DNA of 64,000 nucleotides from Vulcanimicrobiota bacterium (GTDB lineage Bacteria > Vulcanimicrobiota > Xenobia > Xenobiales > JADMJV01): contig JAEXNA010000081.1 in the NCBI GenBank assembly GCA_023447635.1, positions 1-64,000 on the forward strand, read 5' to 3'. Numbering within the stretch: the stretch's first letter is position 1; each line of letters begins with the position of its first letter. The position numbers and the translations under genes were made by a program. The notes under the pieces were generated by a model. That model worked only from the letters and a program-made list of their open reading frames with translations. It searched no databases and was not told where the DNA came from. This document shows positions 42,055 through 50,985 of this stretch, piece after piece.

Positions 42055-42149
42055 AAGATCCGTATGCCTTAGGATATGCCGGTCCTCACAGGCCGGTCCG
42101 CGCTCTGAGAAGAAGCCATCCGGAAACCTGAGACACACGGAGGAGGCGC

Positions 42150-42587
42150 ATGGCCTGGGAGTCACGTCAACAACTGCGAGTCATCGATAGCACCCGTGAC
42201 AGCGAGCAGATGGTCTACGTTCTCACCGAGAAACAGTACGAGATCGGCAGGCTCCCCGCCGAACACGAAGCCGGAACGTACGAGATTCTCTTTCTCGAGC
42301 CGACGCTCAGCCGCGTTCACGCCACTCTGACCTGGAAGGCGCGTGCTCGAAGCTATCAACTCTTGCATAAGAGCGATATCAACCCCACCCTGGTGAACGG
42401 GCGGCCCGTGCGCAAGATTCTGCTGGCCCCGGGTGACCGTATCCAACTCGGCTTCCTGATTCTCGAACTCGAGGAAGCGCCTCACGGTGCCCGGAGCCGG
42501 GGCTTTGACCAGACCGAAAATCTCCAACGGATCGAGCGCGTGATCGCCTGGGCACAGGAGAAGTACGCTCACGTGAAGCTCGGGTAG
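42150..42587 (+). CDS. FHA domain protein, 145 aa
   Basis: A near-minimal FHA protein with the ordered motifs YEIGRLP, PTLSRVHATLTW (S-R-x-H), NPTLVNG and LLAPGDRIQLGFLILEL. FHA domains bind phosphothreonine peptides, so it is a likely reader for the Ser/Thr kinase encoded at 44874-46316. The start has a strong GGAGGAG site at 42139-42146. A short helical tail (RIERVIAWAQEKYAHVKLG) follows the domain. It is the first intact gene after the BREX breakpoint. Confidence 0.88.
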   Translation: MAWESRQQLRVIDSTRDSEQMVYVLTEKQYEIGRLPAEHEAGTYEILFLEPTLSRVHATLTWKARARSYQLLHKSDINPTLVNGRPVRKILLAPGDRIQLGFLILELEEAPHGARSRGFDQTENLQRIERVIAWAQEKYAHVKLG

Positions 42588-42634
42588 CTTGGCGTGCGTC
42601 GGCTCGGGAAAGAATTCATCGGGGGTGGGACGAA

Positions 42635-43699
42635 GTGTCGCCCGATGGAGCTTCGACCAATCATCTCCGCAAGAGAGCTCTACCACAGCTGGGAGGGCTC
42701 GGCGCCGTGTTAAGCTACCTCTCGGGGCTGTCCGCCGCCGCCCTGCTCCTTTTCCTCTCTTACAAGACGTCCCAGGAAGAAGAGACCGAGCCCGAGGACC
42801 ACCAAACGAACCAGGCCGTCCCCGAATGCCTGAACTTCAAGGTTGATCAGGGAGCCATCAACCGACTACGAGACCCCTCGATTCGACCGAGTGGCAAACT
42901 GTTCACGGACCAGGAGGAAAGAGCGAACTGGCTTCGTCGAGTGATAAGCGACCTTAGTCGAGAGCACCGACTTTATCGCAGCCCGTCCTGGGACGACGCT
43001 CCTGGGCCAGACGGCCTGATTCACGAGTACAGCCGCCTAGCTCTCGACGACGAGCAACGTCTCAGAGAGTTCGCTAGCCTGGGCTACGAGATCCAGGCCC
43101 TGGGGTCGGTCAACCTACCGCGCTTCCACGGTCTGCAAAGCGACCCCTCGCGCCGCCGGATCGAACGGCTCTGGAGCGCTCCACCGGAGTGCGAGTTGGT
43201 GGTCATGAAGATGAGCGTGGGGAGAGAGCAATTGGAGCGGTTCGTCTCGACCCTTGCCCAGCTGCAGAGGTTGGGACTTCGCGTCGAGACGCTCCCCGTC
43301 TGGGCCCTGCTGCAGCAAGAAGACGGAGAACTCTTCATACCTCACCTGCCACAGAGCAAAGAGCAGCCGTTCCCCACGAACCTTCAGATCCGATTGACCT
43401 CTCTAGATGACGACTTCCCCGGGCACTTCTTCACTTCCCCGGACGGAGCTCACCTGGGCGGTCATCGAGCCTTCCAGTTTCAACTAGCCTCCCTGGTTTG
43501 GCGTCTTCTCGCCGGAGGATGGCCCTATGACAGAGAACCGATTCTGGGACTGCGGGGGGAGCAGCCGTGTCGAGTTGCTCACGACTTCGGGCCCCACCTG
43601 ACGCCCGTCCTACTATCGATGACATCTCTGAAGCCCCAGGAGAGATACGACGAACTTGGTTCCGCGTTGCAGAAACTCGCTGCGGCCTTGGTTCCCTGA
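42635..43699 (+). CDS. Membrane-anchored degenerate kinase-like protein
   Basis: 354 residues. An N-terminal membrane helix (about 25-44, AVLSYLSGLSAAALLLFLSY) precedes a charged linker. The C-terminal half resembles the C-lobe of a Ser/Thr kinase: an APE-like site FTSPDGAHLGGHRAFQFQLASLVWRLLAGGWPYD (kinase DxFSLG/LLxGxxPF region) and a final LTPVLLSMTSLKPQERYDELGSALQKL typical of kinase subdomain XI. No glycine loop, catalytic lysine, HRD or DFG is present, so it should be a pseudokinase. It lies 47 bases after the FHA gene. The assignment is by pattern only. Confidence 0.6.
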   Translation: MSPDGASTNHLRKRALPQLGGLGAVLSYLSGLSAAALLLFLSYKTSQEEETEPEDHQTNQAVPECLNFKVDQGAINRLRDPSIRPSGKLFTDQEERANWLRRVISDLSREHRLYRSPSWDDAPGPDGLIHEYSRLALDDEQRLREFASLGYEIQALGSVNLPRFHGLQSDPSRRRIERLWSAPPECELVVMKMSVGREQLERFVSTLAQLQRLGLRVETLPVWALLQQEDGELFIPHLPQSKEQPFPTNLQIRLTSLDDDFPGHFFTSPDGAHLGGHRAFQFQLASLVWRLLAGGWPYDREPILGLRGEQPCRVAHDFGPHLTPVLLSMTSLKPQERYDELGSALQKLAAALVP

Positions 43700-43744
43700 G
43701 AGGCTACCCCAATGGTCTGAGTAGGTGGGAGTGATGGGGCTCAA

Positions 43745-44815
43745 TTACAGACTGTTGACCAGCCCATCAAGCGGGCTTAACATCACTAACACCCAGATTG
43801 CGGTCAGACCGCCGGCGAGCAGCATCGACAGGGGTCCCAGGGCGCTGTTCATGGTTTCGATGGCGGCCTCGATCTCTAACTTTTTGTCGTCGGCCCAGGC
43901 GTTCAGCAGCTTCTCTAAGCTGGCGCTCTCCATCCCGACTTCGAAAACAGAGCGGAACGCTTTGTCGCGGAATTTCGCCTGCTCAATGGCGGGACCAACC
44001 TCTTCACCCCTTTTGACCGCTCGGTAAACATCGAGCACCTTTTGACGCACATTGGGATCCTCGATCACAATCTCTAAGCGGTCAAAAGCGTCAAGAAGGT
44101 GCACCCCACTTTCCACCTGTAGAGCCATGACTCGACAGATGCGCTCCATGACGATGGCGTCAAGAAGTCGAGCCACCGGGGGGATCATATAGCCCAGTTG
44201 GTAGACCCGCCGCTTGACCAGCGGACGATTCCAGAGAGCCCGATAACGGTAGGCAGCTAAGCCCACCAATCCCAGAAAGACGTAAGTCCAGAGGTTGTAG
44301 AACGACTCGGACAGCCGCAGAAGAACCAGAAAGCCCAGGTGGGGCGTCTCCGTCGCCTGATAGAAACCGTCGAAACGCGACACCAGGGCACTGGGAGTCG
44401 CGATCAGCAAGAGCAGCGCGAGTCCAACCATCGACATAGGATACAGTAAAGAGTGGAGCAGCCTTCTTTTGGCGGCTAGTTCGGTCTCGGCGATGCTCGA
44501 GATTCGTTCCACGGCCTCAGCGAGCTTGCCGGTCTCCTGGGCCGTCGCGAGCACGGCGCCATGGATAGCGTTGAAAACGCCGATGTACTTCTTAGGGAGG
44601 CTTCCTAACTTCTTTCCGATGGTGATGTCGAACGCCATCTGCTCGATGAGGCTCTTCATCACCGGGTCTGGCTCCTGCTTGCTCAGGGCGTCGAAAGCAG
44701 CCTGGTAAGAGATCCCGGCCTCCGTCATCATCGCCAGGTGCCGGAGAAAGCGATTGACCGAATCGCGGCTCCGGGGCTTATCGGTCACCTGCTCGTTGCG
44801 AACTGTCGCATCCAT
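43745..44815 (-). CDS. GspF/PilC-type inner-membrane platform protein
   Basis: 356 residues. Two T2SSF domains are visible: FLRHLAMMTEAGISYQAAFDALSKQ with GVFNAIHGAVLATAQETGKLAEAVERIS, and MERICRVMALQVESGVHLLDAFDRLE with FRSVFEVGMESASLEKLLNAWAD. Membrane segments occur near 130-150, 180-200 and 335-352. Such proteins anchor the assembly ATPase of type II secretion or type IV pili in the inner membrane. No GspE/PilB ATPase is encoded nearby. It is the last gene of a minus-strand group with two prepilins and a kinase. Confidence 0.87.
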   Translation of the reverse strand: MDATVRNEQVTDKPRSRDSVNRFLRHLAMMTEAGISYQAAFDALSKQEPDPVMKSLIEQMAFDITIGKKLGSLPKKYIGVFNAIHGAVLATAQETGKLAEAVERISSIAETELAAKRRLLHSLLYPMSMVGLALLLLIATPSALVSRFDGFYQATETPHLGFLVLLRLSESFYNLWTYVFLGLVGLAAYRYRALWNRPLVKRRVYQLGYMIPPVARLLDAIVMERICRVMALQVESGVHLLDAFDRLEIVIEDPNVRQKVLDVYRAVKRGEEVGPAIEQAKFRDKAFRSVFEVGMESASLEKLLNAWADDKKLEIEAAIETMNSALGPLSMLLAGGLTAIWVLVMLSPLDGLVNSL

Positions 44816-44873
44816 ACTTATTTCACCAGACCTTTCCCGTGCGGAACGTGAGGTCGGAAGGGGTCAGTCCTTT

Positions 44874-46316
44874 TCACGGCAGCTGACTCCAGAGCAGCTC
44901 GCGAATGCGGCGGGTCGGCTCACTGATGTTGGCAAAGCGTTCCTGCGGATCTCGGGCCAGCATACGGGTCAGAATCTCGTGCACTTCGTCAGGGAACTGG
45001 GGCGCGACCTCGCGGAACGGCGTATATTCCTGGTAGAGACGGTGGCTAAGCATCACCATGAGTTCGGATTCGGTAGGGAAGGGAGACTTTCCTGAGAGCG
45101 TGTGATACAGCATGGCGCCAAACGAGAACTGATCAGAGCGTCCGGTCGCGGTCTTGGAATCGAGGATCTGCTCGGGCGGCATATGGGTTGGCGTTCCGAA
45201 GCCTTGTCCGGTTCTGGTCACGGAGGCTTGATTGTGGTCGCGAGCATAACCAAAGTCTATCAGGACAGGTACGCCGTCGGCCTGAAGCATAACGTTGGCC
45301 GCCTTGACGTCGCGGTGAACCACGCCGTTGTGGTGAAGGTAGTCGAGAGCTTCTGCCAATCGCACAAACCGTTCCATATCGGCTCTGCAGGCGGTCGGCT
45401 CGAACTCCCCGCCATCGATGTACTGGCACGCCGCGACGAAAGAGTTCCCGGTCCGACCGTGGGCGTATACCTTCATCACGCAAGGGTGGTCCAGAGTCTG
45501 ACAGCTCCTCATTTGCCGGAAGAAGCGCTGCTCGGCTTCCGGAGTGGGCTCGGGAATATTGATGATCTTCAGAGCGACCGGCTGCTTTTCATCAAGAGTC
45601 CTCGCCGGAACCGCCTTATACACGCCGCCCTCTCCGCCCACACCTAGACGGGCGATGATGCGGTAGCCAAGAACCGTCATCCCCAACAGTAGGTCATCGC
45701 TGCCGAGCCCCTGGTTGATACGGTCGTAGCGGCGCAGCCAACGAAGTTCGCGAACCGCGAACCCCGCCGAGACGATCATCGAGGCCAGCGCGGCTAACAT
45801 GATGGCGCTGGCCAGGGGTCGGTAGTCCACCAGGTAGGCCACCGGGTTGGCGGGCTTAAGACGTACCACAGGCTCTTTCTCTGAAGGCCAGATCCCGTTG
45901 TAAAGGTCGGCCAGCGGAACCCTCACTTCCTCGGGCTCGTACCCAGGCATGGAAAGCGTGAAGACCGCCTCTTGGCCGGAAGCTAGCTCCTGGAGAAGGA
46001 TAGGAGAGCCGCCGCTGACCCCTCGGGTGGTCGGCTCGCGTTCGTCCGGGTTGCGCTGGCTGACCTGCGCTCCTGGCGGGTCAGAGAAGACCACCACCGA
46101 CAGCTGTGGCTCTCCCTTGGGGCCGTCGCCACGATCGTCGATAGGCATCAGCGCCACCTGTAGCAGCACTGCGAAAAAGCACAGGGCCGAGAGGAAGAGT
46201 CCACCGGCCCAGAAGAAAAACTGACCTCGCCGAGACTTTCCCAGGTCTTGTTGCTCGACCACGAAATCCTGGCGAACCATTTCGGCGAACTGGTCTGTGC
46301 GGGTCGGAACGCTCAC
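44874..46316 (-). CDS. Membrane Ser/Thr protein kinase, C-terminal kinase
   Basis: 480 residues, GTG start overlapping the upstream stop by 4 bases. Order: cytoplasmic N-terminus, membrane helix (about 32-57), an extracytoplasmic PEGA-like domain (SVVVFSDPPGAQVSQ; FTLSMPGYEPEEVRVPL), a second helix (about 168-187), then the Hanks-type kinase with glycine loop GVGGEGGVYK (225-234), Lys250, HRDVKAANV (Asp336, Asn341) and DFG 354-356. All catalytic residues are present. Most bacterial kinases of this class have the kinase first and the sensor outside at the C-terminus; here the order is reversed. Confidence 0.9.
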   Translation of the reverse strand: MSVPTRTDQFAEMVRQDFVVEQQDLGKSRRGQFFFWAGGLFLSALCFFAVLLQVALMPIDDRGDGPKGEPQLSVVVFSDPPGAQVSQRNPDEREPTTRGVSGGSPILLQELASGQEAVFTLSMPGYEPEEVRVPLADLYNGIWPSEKEPVVRLKPANPVAYLVDYRPLASAIMLAALASMIVSAGFAVRELRWLRRYDRINQGLGSDDLLLGMTVLGYRIIARLGVGGEGGVYKAVPARTLDEKQPVALKIINIPEPTPEAEQRFFRQMRSCQTLDHPCVMKVYAHGRTGNSFVAACQYIDGGEFEPTACRADMERFVRLAEALDYLHHNGVVHRDVKAANVMLQADGVPVLIDFGYARDHNQASVTRTGQGFGTPTHMPPEQILDSKTATGRSDQFSFGAMLYHTLSGKSPFPTESELMVMLSHRLYQEYTPFREVAPQFPDEVHEILTRMLARDPQERFANISEPTRRIRELLWSQLP

Positions 46317-46930
46317 GGTGTGGCCGCCCTCGATAGCGCCACGCCGGTGCGAAACGAGAGAACGTCGATCTTCTTCTCGAACGGTTGCACCTCGGCTCGC
46401 AGATCGACCGCTAGATGTGCCGGGTCACGGGTAACCTCGAGGCGACATTCCTGAACCCCTTCGACTTCGAAGAGGGTGGATTCCGGGGCGCTCCCAGCCA
46501 GGGAGAGCATCGTCGCGTCCAGGGGCGAAGGATGGGTCACCAGGTAAGGAGTTCCGATGTCTTCTAGCGGGACTCGCTTACCCTCTAGCGTTTTCCGAGA
46601 CGAATCGTAGGATAGAACGAGGAGGTCCGCCGTCCATTGCTTCACCCCTTCGGATGACGATTGAGAGACCTGTTGAAAGGTCAACGTGTTGCCGTCGGCG
46701 GATTGGTGCAGGCCAGACAGGTCGCTCTGTTTCAACTGGGCGCGCAGAGTCTTCCCAAGCAGGGTGACCTGACGCGTGAAGCGCGAGTGGGCCTCGTTGG
46801 TCAGCCCCACCGTGTGCATCAATACGAACCCTCGAGCAAGCACCGCCAGCATCAGCGCGGAGAGACCAGTCGCGATCATCACCTCGATGATCGTATATCC
46901 TGTGGCCGTATGCCGTGTGAACCTGGTCAT
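46313..46930 (-). CDS. Prepilin-like protein (PilW/GspJ type)
   Basis: 205 residues with a class III prepilin leader: basic MTRFTRHTATG, the cleavage-site glycine 11, then YTIIEVMIATGLSALMLAVLARGF with Glu at position +5 of the mature protein. The rest is a globular domain with strands and the PilW/GspJ-like pattern of minor pilins (LGKTLRAQLKQSDLSGL). Minor pilins prime fibre assembly. It lies 2 bases after the PilV-like gene and overlaps the kinase gene. Confidence 0.8.
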   Translation of the reverse strand: MTRFTRHTATGYTIIEVMIATGLSALMLAVLARGFVLMHTVGLTNEAHSRFTRQVTLLGKTLRAQLKQSDLSGLHQSADGNTLTFQQVSQSSSEGVKQWTADLLVLSYDSSRKTLEGKRVPLEDIGTPYLVTHPSPLDATMLSLAGSAPESTLFEVEGVQECRLEVTRDPAHLAVDLRAEVQPFEKKIDVLSFRTGVALSRAATP

Positions 46931-46932
46931 CT

Positions 46933-47325
46933 CTAAGGCTTGAGGGCGACGATCTTTTTCAGCTGAAGATGCAGCACCGAGGGGTAGCTCTTGGCATCGA
47001 TCCAGCGGATCTCGCCGGTCAGTTCTACCGCCTTAGCGGGGCTGTCCAGAGCGGTCGCCTGAACCCAGCCGCGGAAGTCCCACGGCGGGCCCGCGACGGC
47101 GAAGCTTTGTCGTCGGCCTATCAGGGCGGTGACCTGTCCCTCGTGGAACGATATTCGTTCGAGCAGGGCGTTGGCGGCAAGGGTTCGGGCCTGATTCTTC
47201 CGACTGCCGTGATAACTTTCCGTCGCTGTGTAAACGAGGCCCACCACCACGATCCCCACCAGCACCGTGGAAAGAACAGCTTCGAAGATCGTCACCGCTC
47301 GAATTTTCCAGGAGGCCCTTCTCAT
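46933..47325 (-). CDS. Prepilin-like protein (PilV/GspI type)
   Basis: 130 residues from ATG 47325 (AAGGA upstream). The N-terminus MRRASWKIRAVTIFEAVLSTVLVGIVVVGLVY has the prepilin hydrophobic helix with the Glu in TIFEA, but alanine rather than glycine sits at the expected cleavage position. The remainder is a small soluble domain (GWVQATALDSPAKAVELTGEIRWI). It is the first gene of the minus-strand group, 169 bases from the divergent PilX-like gene. Confidence 0.74.
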   Translation of the reverse strand: MRRASWKIRAVTIFEAVLSTVLVGIVVVGLVYTATESYHGSRKNQARTLAANALLERISFHEGQVTALIGRRQSFAVAGPPWDFRGWVQATALDSPAKAVELTGEIRWIDAKSYPSVLHLQLKKIVALKP

Positions 47326-47494
47326 CAGCGCTGTCCTTCTTGGCCGGAGACATCTGGCCTCCTGAGGGCGCGGGCAGAAAAGCCGTCCGGGCCACTTCCG
47401 CACCGTACAAAGGTGGCGCCTCGGTGATGCCCGTCACTGAAGAAGTCGCTGACATGGAGGTAGATAGGACTAATATGAGAGAACCTTCGCGCTT

Positions 47495-49117
47495 ATGAAA
47501 AGACCACGAACCTCTCTGGCTGGTAGCTCGATCGTCACCGTGATCGTGCTGACCAGTCTGATGCTCTTGCTCTTGCTCTGTATCGGGGGGGTCTCGCGTA
47601 TGAACTTCCTGTTCGCGTCGTACGATGAGCGCAGCTTGAAGGCGGAACTATACGCCGAATCGGCCGTGAATCTTGCCTACGCGGCGGTGCTCGATGGCGA
47701 GGTAGGATTGTCGCGCGACATCGCCTATCCCGCTGTAACGCCGGGACAGCAGGCAGCCGAACAGGGCGGGTTAGCCTTCGACGACGATTTCGCGGGCGGT
47801 CCCTGGGCCTGGAGATCGGTCAACAACCTGGTCAACTCTTCCGCCGTGGTGGGGTCTCTCGGGGTGGTCGTGCCGGCGCGCTCGATTCATCTTGTTGGGG
47901 TGGGTCGTTCGGGCGAGGTTCAGGTGGTCTCGGACGCTATCTATCGTATGAAGACTCTGCCCTTCTCGGTCGCTTCGGCCGGCGCAGTCCGAGGTCAGGA
48001 CATGGAGGTGTTCGCCGTGGAAAGTCTGGACCAGCTGGCAGATGGCACGGTCGAGGACCAGGACAAGAAGCCCGCGCACGTTGTATCGAACTATCGCGGC
48101 GCTCGCTACTCGGTCGAGCTAGGGCCGAACACCACTGTTAGCGGCGACGTTCGTGCCGCCGGTGACGCCGACGTCAGCCGGGCTTCGGTTGCCGGCCAGG
48201 TTCTCAAAGGCCAGTCGCCGCAGAACCTGCCGCAGGTCAACCCACGAGACTACGACCCGAAGGCCAACTCTGAACCGGCCTTCGATTTCATCCCCGGCAC
48301 CACCACCGAGATCTCGAAAGGCAAGGCGCGCTACGCGGGCAACCTGACTGTTTCCAACCTCAAACTCGAAGACGGACTGCTCTACGTCGAAGGCAGCCTG
48401 GCCGTGACTGGAAAGGTCACCGGTAAGGGCGCGCTGGTCGCTACCGAGGATATTATTATAACCGGCAGTCTGAACACAGCTGCCGATCTGACGGCCGTCG
48501 TCGCTGGCGGCGACGTTGTGATCCAAGGCCAGGGCCGCGAGGCCACCCGTCTGCGCGGCCTAGTCTACGCCGGTGGTAGCTTCAAGGCGAAGGACGCTAC
48601 CGTTGTGGGAGCCGTCGTGTCCGCCGCAGTCGATGGCCTCAACGAGTTTGAACGCGTGAACCTGATAGAGACCCCCGAACTGCGTGACATGGAGATCTGG
48701 GTAGACGTGAAGTTGGATGAGGTTATGGAGAGCTATCGTGGTGGACGTGATGGTTCCACCCCAATTGGCCTCTTGTACCAGGGCCAGTTCACCGCGTTCC
48801 GCCCCGAGAATGAGAGCGCTCTGCGACTGTTGGCCCAGGAGTTGGTAGCGAGCGGCTCTGACGACTGGAAAGTGGTGGCCCAGGTATCGCCTGGACAGTA
48901 TGAGGAAGAGCCTGAGGGCGAAGCTGTTCGCCTAGCACGCAATGCCCGAGATAATTGGAACGGCTATCTGGCGGTGGTGAAGGCGGGTAGTGAGGAAAGA
49001 CGGGAAATCTTCAGCCTGGATCTCAATAGCTTTCTGTCAGTGGAATCGGGCTTAGAGCTGTTGAAGTTTCGGACTAATGCGCGAGGGTCATCCGATGGGG
49101 GCGCCGATGAAGGATGA
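47495..49117 (+). CDS. PilX-like protein with bactofilin-like repeats
   Basis: 540 residues. A basic start (MKRPRTSLAG) and hydrophobic helix (SIVTVIVLTSLMLLLLLCIGGV) with the PilX-type continuation (SYDERSLKAELYAESAVNLAYAAVLDG) suggest a pilus tip or minor pilin. The middle (about 200-400) is a regular beta-repeat (TTVSGDVRAAGDADVSRASVAGQV; LVATEDIIITGSLNTAADLTAVVAGGDVVI) like the polymerising or acyltransferase-like helices found in PilX/bactofilin-like proteins. The C-terminal 120 residues are mixed. Three short fragments of this gene are scattered at 50.6 and 52.8-53.0 kb. Confidence 0.74.
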   Translation: MKRPRTSLAGSSIVTVIVLTSLMLLLLLCIGGVSRMNFLFASYDERSLKAELYAESAVNLAYAAVLDGEVGLSRDIAYPAVTPGQQAAEQGGLAFDDDFAGGPWAWRSVNNLVNSSAVVGSLGVVVPARSIHLVGVGRSGEVQVVSDAIYRMKTLPFSVASAGAVRGQDMEVFAVESLDQLADGTVEDQDKKPAHVVSNYRGARYSVELGPNTTVSGDVRAAGDADVSRASVAGQVLKGQSPQNLPQVNPRDYDPKANSEPAFDFIPGTTTEISKGKARYAGNLTVSNLKLEDGLLYVEGSLAVTGKVTGKGALVATEDIIITGSLNTAADLTAVVAGGDVVIQGQGREATRLRGLVYAGGSFKAKDATVVGAVVSAAVDGLNEFERVNLIETPELRDMEIWVDVKLDEVMESYRGGRDGSTPIGLLYQGQFTAFRPENESALRLLAQELVASGSDDWKVVAQVSPGQYEEEPEGEAVRLARNARDNWNGYLAVVKAGSEERREIFSLDLNSFLSVESGLELLKFRTNARGSSDGGADEG

Positions 49118-49406
49118 ATTACCTGGGAGTCAGGAAGGGGAGAACCTTGTATTAAGGAAGGAGACTCCCGTGACTGTTGATCGCAGACAAATTTTCGTTT
49201 GATCATGCTGTCGTTTCTCGAGGTGCGACACACATCCAGTTGAAAGGCTCAAGCTGTTGACGCTTGTAGCCGTTCTTTTCAGGAGCAGGCAAGGCGCTCA
49301 ACAGCTTGGTCGAGCTCATGGCTACTGCCATCGAGGGGTTCCTCAATACGCGGTCTGGAAGCGCGTTAGACAACTGGAACAGGAGATGGCGGAGCTGAAA
49401 ATAGTT
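49118..49406. other. Gap with no supported gene
   Basis: This stretch holds no gene I can support. A 10-codon frame with a good GGAAGGAG site begins at GTG 49170. A plus-strand frame ending in the hairpin (RVRQLEQEMAELKIVHIKM) has a charged coiled-coil look that recalls transposase OrfA tails, but no start or second half is present. Confidence 0.4.
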
Positions 49407-49448
49407 CACATTAAGATGGCCTCCCGGTAGGGAGGCCATCTTAATGTG
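49407..49448. terminator. Perfect 19-bp hairpin between converging genes
   Basis: CACATTAAGATGGCCTCCC (49407-49425) and its exact complement (49430-49448) are separated by a 4-base loop. Weak T-rich stretches follow on both strands (AGTTTTGGTT and AACTATTTTC). It sits between the PilX-like gene side and the end of the lipoprotein gene at 49472, where a bidirectional terminator is expected. Confidence 0.7.
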
Positions 49449-49471
49449 AGTTTTGGTTAGAGTCCTGGAGG

Positions 49472-50455
49472 TTAGAAGCCCAGGGTACCTTCAGGAATGT
49501 CCGTGAACGATGCCCCTCCAGTAGCGAGAAGGTCTTCAGTTCCGGTGTTGCCTGCGCCAGCCGGCCTCGGCTGGGTAAGTACGGAGAGTTGCTCGACTTG
49601 AAAAGTCGCAGCAGAATTGCTTATAGCCAGCCCATAAACATCATCGTTCTGGTTGTCTTCGAGGTCTAGCCCAAAGGTGGACGAGTTGGAAACGATGATC
49701 TCGACCGTAGAGCCTGGGAAGTTGCCGGTCATGACATTATCGGCGATGCGAGCGGTGACCTGGGAGGCATCTGTATTGAGAAATGTGACCGCAGCACCTT
49801 CGTTATTGGTAAAAATGTTGTTCTCCACGCGAAAACGAGCCGAGATAGAGTTATTTGCGGTATGCACGACTCCCGCTCCGTTCGTCTGTGCCCCGGAGAT
49901 GTTATTGCCGGAGATGGTCCAGTTTCCTATTGCAAACTCTACAGATATTGCGTCGTTGCCAGGAGCGACGATCTCGGAGTTGGTTATTGCTCCGCCGTTC
50001 TTCCCGTCGCCACTGATGGCATCGTCGGTGCTGTCTTGGATGCGCAGAAAGTCGACGGTGTTACCGTCGGCCAGGGTTATGGAGCCAGAGAGAACGGGGC
50101 GGTTCCCGCCGGGCGTGCCTAGAAGGCGCTGGTTGTTGGCAAGCGTAACGGTCTCGGTATAGGTTCCGGCGCGAACGGTGATCGTGTTGTCTCCGTTGTT
50201 GGCGGCCGCAGCTGCGTTGGACGCGTCCTGGATGGAGCCGAAGGCGTCACCTGTGGCGTAACTGCCTGCTCCAGCGCCAACTTCCACAAACCAACCCGGG
50301 GTCGCGGGTGGCGGCGTGGGTGTGGTCGTGGGCGTGATGATGGGGCTGGGATTGCCCTGCTGACCAGATACCTGGTTGTAGTCGTCGTTAGAACTACCGC
50401 AGCCGGTGACGATAAGACTGCCTGCGAGAAGTAGGATCGATATAGCTTTTTTCAT
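49472..50455 (-). CDS. Beta-helix lipoprotein, 327 aa
   Basis: The N-terminus is a lipoprotein signal (MKKAISILLLAGSLIVTGC, lipobox VTGC with Cys19). A Thr/Pro-rich spacer (about 35-55) leads to a right-handed parallel beta-helix: GDNTITVRAGTYTETVTLANN, then repeated short strands with N-x-I/F patterns (NWTISGNNISGA; FRVENNIFTNNEG; ARIADNVMTGNF). Such domains bind or cleave polysaccharide; no catalytic residues can be assigned. AGGAG lies at a good distance from the ATG. Composition is poorer in GC than that of the neighbours, suggesting separate origin. Confidence 0.8.
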   Translation of the reverse strand: MKKAISILLLAGSLIVTGCGSSNDDYNQVSGQQGNPSPIITPTTTPTPPPATPGWFVEVGAGAGSYATGDAFGSIQDASNAAAAANNGDNTITVRAGTYTETVTLANNQRLLGTPGGNRPVLSGSITLADGNTVDFLRIQDSTDDAISGDGKNGGAITNSEIVAPGNDAISVEFAIGNWTISGNNISGAQTNGAGVVHTANNSISARFRVENNIFTNNEGAAVTFLNTDASQVTARIADNVMTGNFPGSTVEIIVSNSSTFGLDLEDNQNDDVYGLAISNSAATFQVEQLSVLTQPRPAGAGNTGTEDLLATGGASFTDIPEGTLGF

Positions 50456-50605
50456 CTTGAACTCCTATTTGCAACGGCTTGTTATGTGAAGCCGCGTCCA
50501 GATGCGTTCTTGGAAAATCCTAGCTGGCCTCCCCTCTTCCCCTAACGCCGCGAAGAGCTTCTTTCGTCGTAGAACGAAGGTTGCCGCTACTATGCTGATA
50601 GGGAG

Positions 50606-50722
50606 TTGAATCGGCCGTGAATTTGGCCTACGGGGCGGTGCTCGATGGCGAGGTAGGGTTGTCCCCCGAAACATCGCCTATCCCGCTGTGACGCCGGGAC
50701 AGCAGGTAGCCGAGCAAGGCTC
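50606..50722 (+). pseudogene. Fragment of the PilX-like gene
   Basis: About 117 bases closely match 47655-47772 inside the PilX-like gene (shared runs such as GTGCTCGATGGCGAGGTAGG and ACGCCGGGACAGCAGG). An added base changes the frame after GEVGLS, so it cannot encode the same peptide further. The rest of 50456-50985 shows no gene. Confidence 0.85.
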
Positions 50723-50985
50723 CGAGTTTTCGAGTGTTTCTTTCCGGAGTGGAGACTCTGGTCGGGGAACCTGCTTAGGAGCAGGGGAACTGATGGCCTA
50801 CCAGCCACCTCGCGGCTCTCTCTTGAGGAGCACAGGGTTCCTATCGGGGTTCACGAACGTTGTTGAAGTGGCGTACCTCCAGAGGTCTTATCCGTTTGAA
50901 GACTCCGTGTCCGCTGGGTGTAGCGGGCGGACACTTCTGTCGGGTAGGATTTCTACCTGGTTAGCGCGTTCACACGAGGATGCCC

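Noticed and set aside
47495..49117. The PilX-like gene as a true BREX component
   Set aside because: It carries a prepilin-type helix, neighbours are prepilin and GspF genes, and it lies within the interval bracketed by the brxC copies.
49170..49434. Possible insertion-sequence transposase tail in 49.17-49.43 kb
   Set aside because: The coiled-coil look of one frame is suggestive, but there is no catalytic part, start codon or terminal repeat pair.
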